From positions 1-6,598 of the forward strand of contig JACRFM010000039.1 of assembly GCA_016234305.1 (NCBI GenBank): a stretch of DNA of 6,598 nt, in the 5' to 3' direction. Source of the DNA: Candidatus Kerfeldbacteria bacterium (GTDB lineage Bacteria > Patescibacteriota > Patescibacteriia > Veblenbacterales > UBA10138). Under the pieces are notes generated by a model. That model saw nothing but the letters and a program-made list of their open reading frames with translations, did no database searches and was not told the origin of the DNA. Below are positions 1-5,988 of the stretch, one piece after another (position 1 is the stretch's first letter; each line of letters opens with the position of its first letter). The translations under genes and the position numbers were made by a program.

Positions 1-524
1 CTTGAGGTAGTAAGATTAAGCGCCGCCGTCTCGCGGCTAATGCTGCGAACTGTCCCCAACAAAACAGCCATGGTTTTATTACCGGCCTCGGTTAAACCGA
101 CCACTACCGGCATACCCACTTGCAAACCGTCACGCTCCCCGCGGTTAACTAAATAATAAGTGCCGGTTTCGTCAATCTGCTGACCGATAATCTGCAAACC
201 AATTTTCTTATACTCCGGCGGCACTGGCATAACACTTAGTTGCCTTAAACTTTCATTTTCGTTAACTAATTGACTATAACCGGCTAACTTACCTTGCAAA
301 ATTGCTGCTTGCTGACGAAGCAGCTGATTTTCCTTACGCCACTGGTTAATATTAAAAACCGAAGCCAAGCCATCAGATAATTTATCCATGGCCGCGGCAA
401 AAAAACGCAAAACCGGCTGGGCGCCTCTAACACTAAATCGCCAAATCGGCGGCCAACCCAAAAACGCTATCAGCCCAACGACCAGCCATAATTTTAATAA
501 CCGCCGGCGAATTTGAGGCTGCAT
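1..524 (-). CDS. mreC: Rod shape-determining protein MreC, 5' part (truncated by window edge)
   Basis: MreC is the bitopic membrane protein that links MreB filaments to the peptidoglycan elongation machinery on the periplasmic side. I translated it from the ATG at 522-524; 174 codons are visible and the frame stays open to the window edge, so the C-terminal part is missing. Seen: a basic N-terminus (RRR at 6-8), one membrane segment at about 11-28 (LWLVVGLIAFLGWPPIW), a helical, probably coiled-coil stretch at about 62-95, then a beta domain with the family-like phrase VNRGERDGLQVGMPVVV at 126-142 and a GTVRSIS strand at 157-163. The order TM, coiled coil, beta domain is that of MreC. It starts 11 bp after the mreB stop, the usual mreB-mreC order, so co-transcription is likely. 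No Shine-Dalgarno is visible before the ATG. Assignment is by motif and context; overall sequence similarity to model MreC was not computed. Confidence 0.88.
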   Translation of the reverse strand, partial: MQPQIRRRLLKLWLVVGLIAFLGWPPIWRFSVRGAQPVLRFFAAAMDKLSDGLASVFNINQWRKENQLLRQQAAILQGKLAGYSQLVNENESLRQLSVMPVPPEYKKIGLQIIGQQIDETGTYYLVNRGERDGLQVGMPVVVGLTEAGNKTMAVLLGTVRSISRETAALNLTTS

Positions 525-535
525 AAATTAACTAA

Positions 536-1579
536 TTAAGTACGGTAGGTTGAAGGCAGTAACAAATCGCGCATACCGGCAATATCCTCCAAAATAATTC
601 CCGTACCCCGTACGACGGTTGTTAAGGGATCGTCAACCACCTGAATAGGTATGGCTAATTCTCCGGCCAGCAACTTATCTAAACCTCTAAGCAGCGAACC
701 TCCGCCGGACACCAAAATTCCCCTTTCATATATATCAGCCACTAACTCCGGCGGTGTGTTTTCAATGGTACTTTTGATATTCTCCACCATCAATTTCATC
801 ATTTTTTGCAATGATTCACGCACTTGCGTATCATTAACCACCACTTCGCGCGGCAAACCGGTCATCAAATCGCGTCCTCTAACCCGCATTTCCAAAGGGC
901 TATCCAGGGGTACGGCCGAACCAAGTTTAATTTTGATTTCTTCAGCCGAACGCTCACCCAATAACAAATTAAAATTATCGCGTACAAACTGAATGATTGA
1001 TTCGGTCATATCGTCACCGGCCATCCGCAGCGAACGCGACATAACCACGCCCCCGAGGGAAATTACCGCGATCTCCGTGGTGCCGCCGCCGATATCCAAA
1101 ATCATCTGGCCAGTCGCCTCTCTAACCGGCAACCGCGCGCCCAAAGCCGCCGCCATCGGCTCTTCTATCAGTAAAACCTCGCGCGCTCCGGCGGACAAAG
1201 CGGCGTCTTCCACGGCTTTACGTTCAACCTCAGTCACATCCAAAGGAATACCAATTACTACTCGCGGCCGGGGCGAAATAGCGTAAGTTTCACGATGCAC
1301 CCGGTCAATAAAATATTTAAGCATTTTCTCGGTAACTTCAAAATCAGAAATCACACCGCCCACCAGCGGCCGGCTAGCGACAATGTGTCCCGGCGTTTTA
1401 CCAATCATTTTTTTAGCCTCATCACCCACGGCTACAATTTGGTCAGTACGGGTATTAATGGCCACCACCGATGGTTCGTTGACTACAATACCTTTATCCT
1501 TAACATAAACCAAAGTGTTGGCTGTACCTAAATCTATGCCTATATCTCTGGAAAAACGACCTAAAAATGAGCTAAACAT
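536..1579 (-). CDS. mreB: Rod shape-determining protein MreB (bacterial actin)
   Basis: MreB is the ATP-dependent actin homologue that forms short membrane-bound filaments and directs lateral cell-wall synthesis. The 347 residues match the normal family length. Seen: phosphate-1 loop DIGIDLGTANT (12-22), the acidic connect region around IEEPMAAALG (138-147) with E140, phosphate-2 loop LDIGGGTTEI (161-170), and the adenosine motif LVSGGGSLLRGL (289-300). The N-terminus MFSSFLGRF is short and amphipathic, as expected for a membrane-targeting helix. The ATG at 1577-1579 has a weak AGG five bases upstream and a possible promoter that would leave almost no leader (see 1588-1616). It sits 42 bp after proS and 11 bp before mreC. 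All nucleotide-binding motifs are intact, so it should be functional. The presence of mreB and mreC predicts a rod-like or at least elongating cell. Confidence 0.98.
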   Translation of the reverse strand: MFSSFLGRFSRDIGIDLGTANTLVYVKDKGIVVNEPSVVAINTRTDQIVAVGDEAKKMIGKTPGHIVASRPLVGGVISDFEVTEKMLKYFIDRVHRETYAISPRPRVVIGIPLDVTEVERKAVEDAALSAGAREVLLIEEPMAAALGARLPVREATGQMILDIGGGTTEIAVISLGGVVMSRSLRMAGDDMTESIIQFVRDNFNLLLGERSAEEIKIKLGSAVPLDSPLEMRVRGRDLMTGLPREVVVNDTQVRESLQKMMKLMVENIKSTIENTPPELVADIYERGILVSGGGSLLRGLDKLLAGELAIPIQVVDDPLTTVVRGTGIILEDIAGMRDLLLPSTYRT

Positions 1580-1587
1580 ATAAACCT

Positions 1588-1616
1588 AGTTTAACTGGCG
1601 TTAACGGCCCTGTCCA
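1588..1616 (-). promoter_or_regulatory. Candidate sigma70-type promoter for mreB-mreC
   Basis: On the minus strand TGGACA (1611-1616, five of six matches to the -35 consensus) is followed by a 17-bp spacer and TAAACT (1588-1593, four of six matches to the -10 consensus). The start point seven bases on would be at 1581, leaving a 2-nt leader before the mreB ATG. This would allow mreB-mreC transcription apart from proS. The site lies in only 42 bp of intergenic DNA, and the call rests on pattern matching alone. Confidence 0.4.
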
Positions 1617-1621
1617 GTGTT

Positions 1622-2866
1622 TTACTGAACACTAAACTTATTCATTAATTCAGAATGGGAAATTAATTCAGCCGTTCGAGAAGCGCGGGCCTTGAGCTCA
1701 TATTTATTCGCAGTTTTTTCACTCACGACTATTCGCCAAGGCATGCCCAGCAAATCAGCATCTTTAAGTTTTACGCCAGCCGATTCAGTCCGGTCATCAT
1801 ACAAAACTTCCACTCCCTTTTGGGTTAATTCATTATAAAGGCTGACAGTCTGACCCACTATTTCCGAAGATTCACCTAAGGATAATAAATGCACAGCAAA
1901 CGGAGCCACCGCTGCCGGCCAAATAATGCCAGCCGCGTCATTGTGTACTTCTACAATCGTACCCATTACTCTGCCCGGACCAATACCATAAGAAGCCATA
2001 ACCACCGGCTTGGGCTCGCCGGCTTCATCAGTATAATAAAGTTTTAAACTTTCCGAAAATTTAGTACCTAATTTGAAGATATTACCAACCTCCACGCATT
2101 TAGCTTCCTGTAACTTTTCCTGGCCGCAAGCCGGACAACTCTCTCCCGCCTTGGCTTGTGCCACATCACGGTTTTGAGCGTACCCACAAACCGGACAATA
2201 AACAATATAATCCTCGCCCGCTTCAGTTATAACCTGAAATTCATGGGAATACTTTTTAGTAAAAGCTCCTCCCGATGCCTCCACCACTAAAGCTTTCAGA
2301 CCGCAACGTTTAAATACTTTTAAATAAGCCTGCTTAACGATTTCATAATACTTATCCAAATCAGCCTCATTCGCATGAAAGCTGTATAAGTCCTTCATTA
2401 CAAATTCGCGCGTACGCAAAATACCGGATTTAGCGCGCGGTTCATTGCGGAACTTAGTCTGCAATTGATAGACAGAACGGGGTAGGTCGCGGTACGAACT
2501 TATAAAACGCTTGGCTATGGCCGTAACGGCCTCCTCATGCGTCCAAGCCAAACCGACGGTCGGTCCGTTCTTGTCTTCGCATTTATACATTATGTTCTCA
2601 GTTGTCTCCCAACGACCAGTCGCTTCCCACAATTCTTTGGGCTGCAAGGCCGTCATAATCATTTCCTCGCCGCCAATGACGTCCATTTCTTCGCGGATAA
2701 TTTGTTCAATTTTTTTAAACACTTTATAACCCAAGGGTAAATAACTATAAACCCCGGCCATTTGTTTATCAATAAATCCGGCCTGCGTTAACAACTTGGC
2801 ATTAATGGAAACCTCATCCGCCGACACTTGACGGGAGGTTTTAGAGAATAATTGCGATTGTTTCAT
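1622..2866 (-). CDS. proS: Prolyl-tRNA synthetase, short form lacking the INS editing domain
   Basis: This class II enzyme charges tRNA-Pro with proline in the cytoplasm. Seen: the bacterial-type N-terminus MKQSQLF, motif 1 region QMAGVYSYLPLGYKVF (35-50), the T-x-E proline/ATP pocket element WTHEE (108-112), motif 2 with FRNEPR (139-144) and R151, EFVMKDLYSFH (154-164), motif 3 YGIGPGR (293-299) with its arginine, and an anticodon-binding domain from about 320. At 414 residues it is roughly 150 shorter than the usual bacterial ProRS (about 570). The roughly 180-residue INS domain, which removes mischarged Ala-tRNA-Pro in the long form, is absent. At its expected position two cysteine pairs, C224/C227 and C244/C247, are separated by only 16 residues and look like a small zinc knuckle. 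Motif 3 reads GIGPGR where many bacteria have GIGVSR. The ATG at 2864-2866 has no Shine-Dalgarno. Identity is secure. Confidence 0.97.
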   Translation of the reverse strand: MKQSQLFSKTSRQVSADEVSINAKLLTQAGFIDKQMAGVYSYLPLGYKVFKKIEQIIREEMDVIGGEEMIMTALQPKELWEATGRWETTENIMYKCEDKNGPTVGLAWTHEEAVTAIAKRFISSYRDLPRSVYQLQTKFRNEPRAKSGILRTREFVMKDLYSFHANEADLDKYYEIVKQAYLKVFKRCGLKALVVEASGGAFTKKYSHEFQVITEAGEDYIVYCPVCGYAQNRDVAQAKAGESCPACGQEKLQEAKCVEVGNIFKLGTKFSESLKLYYTDEAGEPKPVVMASYGIGPGRVMGTIVEVHNDAAGIIWPAAVAPFAVHLLSLGESSEIVGQTVSLYNELTQKGVEVLYDDRTESAGVKLKDADLLGMPWRIVVSEKTANKYELKARASRTAELISHSELMNKFSVQ

Positions 2867-2872
2867 AAAAAC

Positions 2873-2901
2873 AGTATAGCGATTTGGCCAATTTCAGGCA
2901 A
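2873..2901 (-). promoter_or_regulatory. proS: Candidate promoter giving a leaderless proS transcript
   Basis: On the minus strand TTGCCT (2896-2901) is followed by exactly 17 bp and then TATACT (2873-2878). Six bases (GTTTTT) separate this -10 hexamer from the ATG, so the predicted +1 is the A of the start codon. There is no purine-rich ribosome-binding sequence, which fits a leaderless message. It sits in the 42 bp between the ROK gene and proS. The call is from pattern matching; the -10 is good (5/6) and the -35 moderate (4/6). Confidence 0.5.
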
Positions 2902-2908
2902 ATTTACC

Positions 2909-3571
2909 CTAAAACCCTTTAACGACTCTAATCTTGGAATTGACATTGCCCAAACTTTTTACCAACTCCTGATAAAAACCTAGTTTTTTCTCAATAACTC
3001 CCCCGCTCCAGACGATGGACTTGGGTTTGTATTTACTAATAATCGGTTGGAGATTTTTAATCAGCCATGGCGCCAATTTTTTACTTGATTCAAATCGACG
3101 TTGTTGATATTCTTGTTCCCATTTTTCCGGATATTCAAATTTTTTTATTGGCAAAACCTTACCGTTTCGTGCCACCGTCCGACCGATGCCTGTACCAACC
3201 GTCAGGCCAAGCACCACTCCTTTTCTTAATCGCGAATTCATTTCCAGTGCGCGGCTTAGCCACGCCCGCGCGTCATTATCCACCCCAACTTTAACTTGAG
3301 GCGGCACTACTTTCTTAAAATCAAAATTACACAAATATTTAATATTGGGGCAGTACTTAACCACCAAACCTTTAACTACACCAGCCACGCCAAAATCAAT
3401 TTTACGACATTGATACTGAGACAATAAACCAGCGACCAGCTGTCTTAACTGTTTTACAAAACTGGTTAATTTCTTAGGCGTGCTAATTTTTTTATAAAAT
3501 AAAACTCGGCCATTTTTAACAACTTCGGCTCTAATATATGTTCCACCAATATCAAAATAAATGGTGTTCAT
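2909..3571 (-). CDS. Short ROK-family sugar kinase-like protein (ASKHA fold)
   Basis: ROK proteins are ATP-dependent sugar kinases, such as glucokinase and N-acetylhexosamine kinases, or sugar-responsive repressors. This one has no N-terminal helix-turn-helix, so it is of the kinase type. Seen: phosphate-1 motif FDIGGTYIRAEVV (6-18), a sugar-domain strand GVAGVVKG (61-68) followed by CPNIKYL (74-80), VDNDARAWL (97-105) with D100 in the catalytic Asp position of the family's NDA motif, phosphate-2 motif LTVGTGIG (123-130), and an adenosine-type WSGGVIE (188-194). It is about 220 residues where ROK kinases are usually near 300. The cysteine/histidine zinc motif of most ROK proteins, expected after the GTGIG strand, is missing; that stretch (about 143-163) is charged with no cysteine. 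The ATG overlaps the stop of the upstream HAD gene by 4 bp (ATGA), so translation is probably coupled. The substrate cannot be told from sequence. Confidence 0.8.
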   Translation of the reverse strand: MNTIYFDIGGTYIRAEVVKNGRVLFYKKISTPKKLTSFVKQLRQLVAGLLSQYQCRKIDFGVAGVVKGLVVKYCPNIKYLCNFDFKKVVPPQVKVGVDNDARAWLSRALEMNSRLRKGVVLGLTVGTGIGRTVARNGKVLPIKKFEYPEKWEQEYQQRRFESSKKLAPWLIKNLQPIISKYKPKSIVWSGGVIEKKLGFYQELVKSLGNVNSKIRVVKGF

Positions 3572-4214
3572 TTTATATACTTTAATAAATTGCGAATATC
3601 TCTGACTCGCACCTCAGCCGAAGATAAATCGCCACTGACACGGGAATAAAATCCTACGGTTTTGACACCCATTTTTTTAGCCGCTACAAAGATTAGCGGC
3701 ATATCATCAACATACATTACCTCTGATGGTTTTACCTTAAACAAGGTTACGGCTTTACTCAAACCCTGCGGATGTGGTTTTTGTTTAGCCACATCATCAC
3801 CACCAACAATAAAAGAAAAATAATCAGCTAATTTCATTTTTCTCAAACTGTCTTTAATCACCTTACTGCCAGCAGCGCTTAAAACGCCCAGTTTTATGTT
3901 TTTTCAGTTAACTTTTGTAAGACCAGTTTTATATGGGGCGTTAATTTTATATACTTTTCATATTTAGGATAGCACTTAACCATTAAACTATGAGTTCGGT
4001 GGAGATTTTTACGTGGCACGCCATGCGCCATATAAAATTTCTGCCAGTCTTGGTGAATGTTTTTAAACCAGTAAGCTAGAGAGAGTCTTTGACCGCCTAA
4101 ACTATGTATCACATCACACTCGGCCCGGCCACAGGCGCCTAAATCATCAACCACCACCCCATTGTAATCAAACAACACGGCTTTAATTCTTATAGCTTTA
4201 ATTAAACTATTCAT
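3568..4214 (-). pseudogene. HAD-superfamily hydrolase split by a single-base frameshift
   Basis: HAD hydrolases are Asp-nucleophile phosphatases or phosphomutases acting on small phosphorylated metabolites. Two abutting open frames, 3894-4214 (106 aa, from ATG) and 3568-3861 (97 aa if started at GTG), together give one HAD protein. Frame one ends LTEKT-stop; the other frame reads NIKLGVLSAAGSK straight into the second part. Adding one A to the run of six A's (T's at 3899-3904) restores a 215-residue protein, a normal length for the family. Joined motifs: I, LFDYNGV with nucleophile D16 (N18 replaces the usual second Asp); II, the serine of GVLSAAG; III, the lysine of KQKPHP; IV, YVDDMP. All four survive, so the break is either recent, a sequencing indel, or translated by slippage. 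It lies 18 bp after the pilin gene and overlaps the ROK start by 4 bp. Marked as broken because the frame is interrupted as given. Confidence 0.82.
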
Positions 4215-4232
4215 AAATAACCAACTTTTTAA

Positions 4233-4724
4233 CTAATTTGAATATTGAAAATATTTATTAGTGCCGTTCCAGCCGGGTGTCGGGGCGGCTAACACGCCTT
4301 GTCCCGCGCCCGGCGTGGGCACGGTAATATTTGGTAAAGTTACCGGCTCATCATTATTTTCTAAATTCGCGTATAATATGCATTTATTATCAGCAGTTAC
4401 GGCATAATGGTAATACGTCTCTGTAGCACTGCCTGATTTCGGGTCATAAGGCGGACTGTTTAAATAACCAGCGTAATCAGGATATTTTAACTTTAACTCG
4501 GCTAGCAAATCAGCCGCGTCATAATCGCCCGCGCCTGCCTGTGGCAAGTAACAACCGGCTGTTAAAAAACGCCCGATTTGAGCAATATCTATTTTACGCT
4601 TGGCATCGCGCGCCTTAGTGCGCGCCGGCAATAAATAAACCGTGGCTAAAGTCGCCAGCACGGCAATAATGGCAATACTTATTAATAACTCAACTAAATT
4701 AAAACCTGGTCTAGTATTAATCAT
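4233..4724 (-). CDS. Type IV pilin / pseudopilin-like prepilin
   Basis: This is a class III signal-peptide protein exported through a type IV pilus or type II secretion-like machine. Seen: a short leader MINTRPG with the prepilin peptidase cleavage site between G7 and F8. F8 would be the methylated residue and the conserved Glu is at +5 (E12). A hydrophobic helix follows (about 10-32, LVELLISIAIIAVLATLATV), then a charged helical extension ARTKARDAKRKIDIAQI (34-50). The globular part has a possible disulfide pair, C58 and C115, and the stretch PPYDPKSG ... YYHYAV ... ILYANLEN, like GspG-type pseudopilins and pilins of candidate-phyla bacteria. The C-terminal tail is rich in Pro, Gly and Thr. 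At 163 residues the length is typical. The ATG at 4722-4724 has no clear Shine-Dalgarno. No peptidase or assembly ATPase gene is in the window, so those parts must be encoded elsewhere. Confidence 0.92.
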   Translation of the reverse strand: MINTRPGFNLVELLISIAIIAVLATLATVYLLPARTKARDAKRKIDIAQIGRFLTAGCYLPQAGAGDYDAADLLAELKLKYPDYAGYLNSPPYDPKSGSATETYYHYAVTADNKCILYANLENNDEPVTLPNITVPTPGAGQGVLAAPTPGWNGTNKYFQYSN

Positions 4725-4731
4725 AAATTTT

Positions 4732-4760
4732 ATTATTGGCCTTTAAACTTTGCGTTTTAA
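4732..4760 (-). promoter_or_regulatory. Weak candidate promoter for the pilin gene
   Basis: On the minus strand TTAAAA (4755-4760) lies 17 bp before AATAAT (4732-4737), which is 7 bases from the pilin ATG. The surroundings are so A+T-rich that such matches arise by chance. The short spacing to the ATG matches that seen before proS, mreB and the ArsR-type gene, and this is the main reason for listing it. Confidence 0.22.
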
Positions 4761-4773
4761 TTTCTAATTACTG

Positions 4774-4838
4774 TGTCATTCTGAAGCCGATGGACATCGG
4801 CTGAAGAATCTAGATCCTTCATTTCATTAAGAATGACA
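4774..4838. repeat. REP-like palindromic intergenic element
   Basis: A 65-bp unit is bounded by a perfect 9-bp inverted repeat, TGTCATTCT (4774-4782) and AGAATGACA (4830-4838). Inside is a perfect 8-bp hairpin, AGCCGATG (4785-4792) with CATCGGCT (4795-4802). Next comes a near-palindrome centred on ATCTAGAT (4808-4815), flanked by GAAG and CTTC. Only two bases separate the hairpin arms, so in practice the loop would open to about four. From memory, ends of the type GTCATTCTGA and GAAGAATCT are common in dispersed palindromic repeats of many bacteria, so this may be one copy of a genome-wide family. No T-run follows the hairpin on either strand, so it is not an intrinsic terminator. Confidence 0.6.
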
Positions 4839-4840
4839 AC

Positions 4841-4899
4841 ACTATTTTCATTTTGGTATTTTAATTTTTCATTTTGATTTTTACATTTTCAATTTCCTG
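4841..4899. other. T-rich low-complexity spacer with phased T-tracts
   Basis: Between the REP-like element and the nuclease stop the plus strand is a run of T-tracts broken by single CA or G bases. The 11-mer TTTTCATTTTG occurs at 4845-4855 and again at 4866-4876, exactly 21 bp apart, or about two helical turns. Phased tracts of this kind can bend DNA. No gene or terminator is visible here. Confidence 0.4.
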
Positions 4900-5574
4900 C
4901 TATTTGGCCGCCGCTACATAATTGCAATAAGTGCATTCCTGGCTCACGGCTGGTTTTGATTTGGCATTATAGCACTGGCGCGCCGCCACAATCGCCTCTT
5001 CTACCCAAGAACTATCCCCCAGGCAAGGTTCAAGATACAAATCAAAATTTAACTGGCCATTATCAAATTTTTTTTCTTTATTCACTTTGGCAAACAGAAA
5101 ATAACCAGTACTGGATACTTTATAACCGTTCTGACGAAGCAACCACTGGTAAACTTCCATTTGCCGCTTATAACTGTCGTAAATGCGATGCTCCCTGGCG
5201 CCGGTAGCTTTATAATCAACCACCATTAATTCACCCAAGCTGTTGACCCAAACATCATCAACCGCGCCAAATACTAAAAATCCGCTGGACGCGTGCTGGT
5301 GCTGCACGCCGGTAAAATTATGCCGCCATTCATCCATTTTCTCGCCATTATAAGGCTTAGCGTCAATTTTATATTTCTTAATTAAATAATGCTCCAAATC
5401 ATTGTGCCGGCACTCGTCAAACTCCCGCTTTAATAAAAAATCAATGGCGCTGTTGATAGTGTACGGCATAGGCGCCGGACGTGAATTTATTTTATGCGCG
5501 TCCAGCCAATAACAGCGCGGGCAATCCAAAAATAATTCAATCTTACTGCGGGAAAGTTTAAGCGTTGGCAGCAT
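4900..5574 (-). CDS. PD-(D/E)XK nuclease, Cas4/RecB-like, with four-cysteine cluster
   Basis: This is a metal-dependent DNA exonuclease-type domain of the RecB/Cas4 branch (PDDEXK_1-like). Seen: the N-terminal signature SRSKIELFLDCPRCYW (8-23), motif II GAVDDVW with D106, motif III MVVDYKATG with D120 and K122 forming the D-x-K catalytic core, and QMEVYQWLL (139-147) with the conserved Gln and Tyr of motif QxxxY. Cysteines C18, C21, C214 and C217 stand at opposite ends, as in the split Fe-S cluster of Cas4 and AddB, although here the C-terminal half has two cysteines, not three. At 224 residues it is a compact, apparently complete stand-alone domain. No helicase, cas1 or cas2 gene is nearby, so a CRISPR role is unsupported; a repair or DNA-processing role is a guess. 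The ATG is at 5572-5574, with a -10-like TATAAT at 5591-5596 and an AGG nine bases upstream. Confidence 0.85.
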   Translation of the reverse strand: MLPTLKLSRSKIELFLDCPRCYWLDAHKINSRPAPMPYTINSAIDFLLKREFDECRHNDLEHYLIKKYKIDAKPYNGEKMDEWRHNFTGVQHQHASSGFLVFGAVDDVWVNSLGELMVVDYKATGAREHRIYDSYKRQMEVYQWLLRQNGYKVSSTGYFLFAKVNKEKKFDNGQLNFDLYLEPCLGDSSWVEEAIVAARQCYNAKSKPAVSQECTYCNYVAAAK

Positions 5575-5590
5575 AAAAAATAACCTAAAT

Positions 5591-5596
5591 ATTATA
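5591..5596 (-). promoter_or_regulatory. -10 element upstream of the nuclease gene
   Basis: A perfect TATAAT lies on the minus strand, 16 bases before the nuclease ATG, giving a predicted leader of about 10 nt. No recognisable -35 hexamer stands at 16-18 bp, so the match may be chance in A+T-rich DNA, or the promoter may need an activator. The 30-bp repeat copy at 5673-5702 lies about 77 bp further upstream. Confidence 0.35.
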
Positions 5597-5672
5597 AATT
5601 AACTTTACCATATTTCCTACTAAATTACACTCCCAAAATTCATTCCTTAATACCACAAAAGATACGATAAAT

Positions 5673-5702
5673 CTATTCGCCTATTCGCGCGAATTAGAGA
5701 TA
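5673..5702. repeat. 30-bp direct repeat, copy 1 (contains palindrome ATTCGCGCGAAT)
   Basis: This copy matches 5989-6018 at 28 of 30 positions and exactly over the last 22 bp (5681-5702). It holds a perfect 12-bp palindrome at 5683-5694. It begins with a tandem CTATTCGC (5673-5680 and 5681-5688). It covers the last codons and the TAA of the ArsR-type gene and lies about 100 bp upstream of the nuclease ATG. It may be an operator, a recombination site or a dispersed repeat. Confidence 0.85.
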
Positions 5703-5954
5703 GAAAATAATAGCTTTAACTGGCTTGGAAAGAGAGTCCGCTAGACGATAATACATGAGTAATGAACGTTGCTCACGTTCTACAATACCCGCGCTATGCA
5801 AAATAATGAGATGCTTGGATGTGGCTTTAAGTGAAAGCTTGATGGTATCGGCCAGTTCCCCCACTGACGCCTCGCGCTTGGACTTGAGATGTTTTACCAG
5901 AGCCAAGCGCCGTTGGTTAGCCATAGCTTTAAGAACACGTTCTAACTTATTCAT
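5694..5954 (-). CDS. ArsR-type winged-helix transcriptional regulator, small
   Basis: This is a DNA-binding regulator of the ArsR/SmtB fold, normally a dimer that represses nearby genes. From the ATG at 5952-5954 it has 86 residues. A longer frame from a GTG at 5970-5972 is less likely because that GTG lies inside the predicted promoter. Seen: helix 1-2 LERVLKAMANQRRLALVKHL (4-23), the recognition region VGELADTIKLSLKATSKHLI (31-50), then HSAGIVEREQRSLLMYYRL (53-71), the beta-wing. The pattern AMANQRRL...SKHL..L..AGIV is the family's hallmark. There is no cysteine, so the metal-sensing CxC of ArsR is absent and the signal is unknown. The C-terminus ends soon after the wing. The gene is bracketed by two copies of a 30-bp repeat and lies 119 bp upstream of the nuclease gene on the same strand. 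Confidence 0.85.
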   Translation of the reverse strand: MNKLERVLKAMANQRRLALVKHLKSKREASVGELADTIKLSLKATSKHLIILHSAGIVEREQRSLLMYYRLADSLSKPVKAIIFYL

Positions 5955-5962
5955 ATACTTAT

Positions 5963-5971
5963 AATATAGCA
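5963..5971 (-). promoter_or_regulatory. Extended -10 promoter element of the ArsR-type gene
   Basis: On the minus strand TGC (5969-5971) directly precedes TATATT (5963-5968), the TGnTATAAT-like extended -10 arrangement that can work with a weak -35. The hexamer ends eight bases before the ATG at 5954, so the transcript would have a leader of about 0-2 nt. No good -35 is present. The palindrome of repeat copy 2 (5999-6010) lies about 30 bp further upstream. Confidence 0.42.
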
Positions 5972-5988
5972 CTAATGACCCTTGAACA

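Noticed and set aside
1589..1605. Hairpin GTTTAAC / GTTAAC between proS and mreB as terminator
   Set aside because: The arms are short with a mismatch, and no T-run follows.
3568..3570. TGA read as glycine (alternative code)
   Set aside because: TGA ends the HAD gene exactly at the expected C-terminus and overlap with the next ATG, and no in-frame TGA occurs inside the conserved genes.
3898..3906. Classic -1 frameshift heptamer A AAA AAC in the HAD gene
   Set aside because: The heptamer is present, but its codon phase is that of the second frame, not the first, and no downstream pseudoknot was seen. Simple slippage on the A run remains possible, a canonical signal does not.
4785..4802. Intrinsic terminator after the nuclease gene
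   Set aside because: The hairpin is perfect but no T-run follows on either strand.
4900..5574. CRISPR-associated Cas4
   Set aside because: There is no repeat-spacer array or cas1/cas2 gene in the window, and the cysteine layout differs; RecB/Cas4-like stand-alone nucleases are common outside CRISPR.
5694..5972. ArsR-type gene starting at GTG 5970-5972 (92 residues)
   Set aside because: That start lies in the extended -10 element, and the family alignment begins at about the ATG at 5952-5954.
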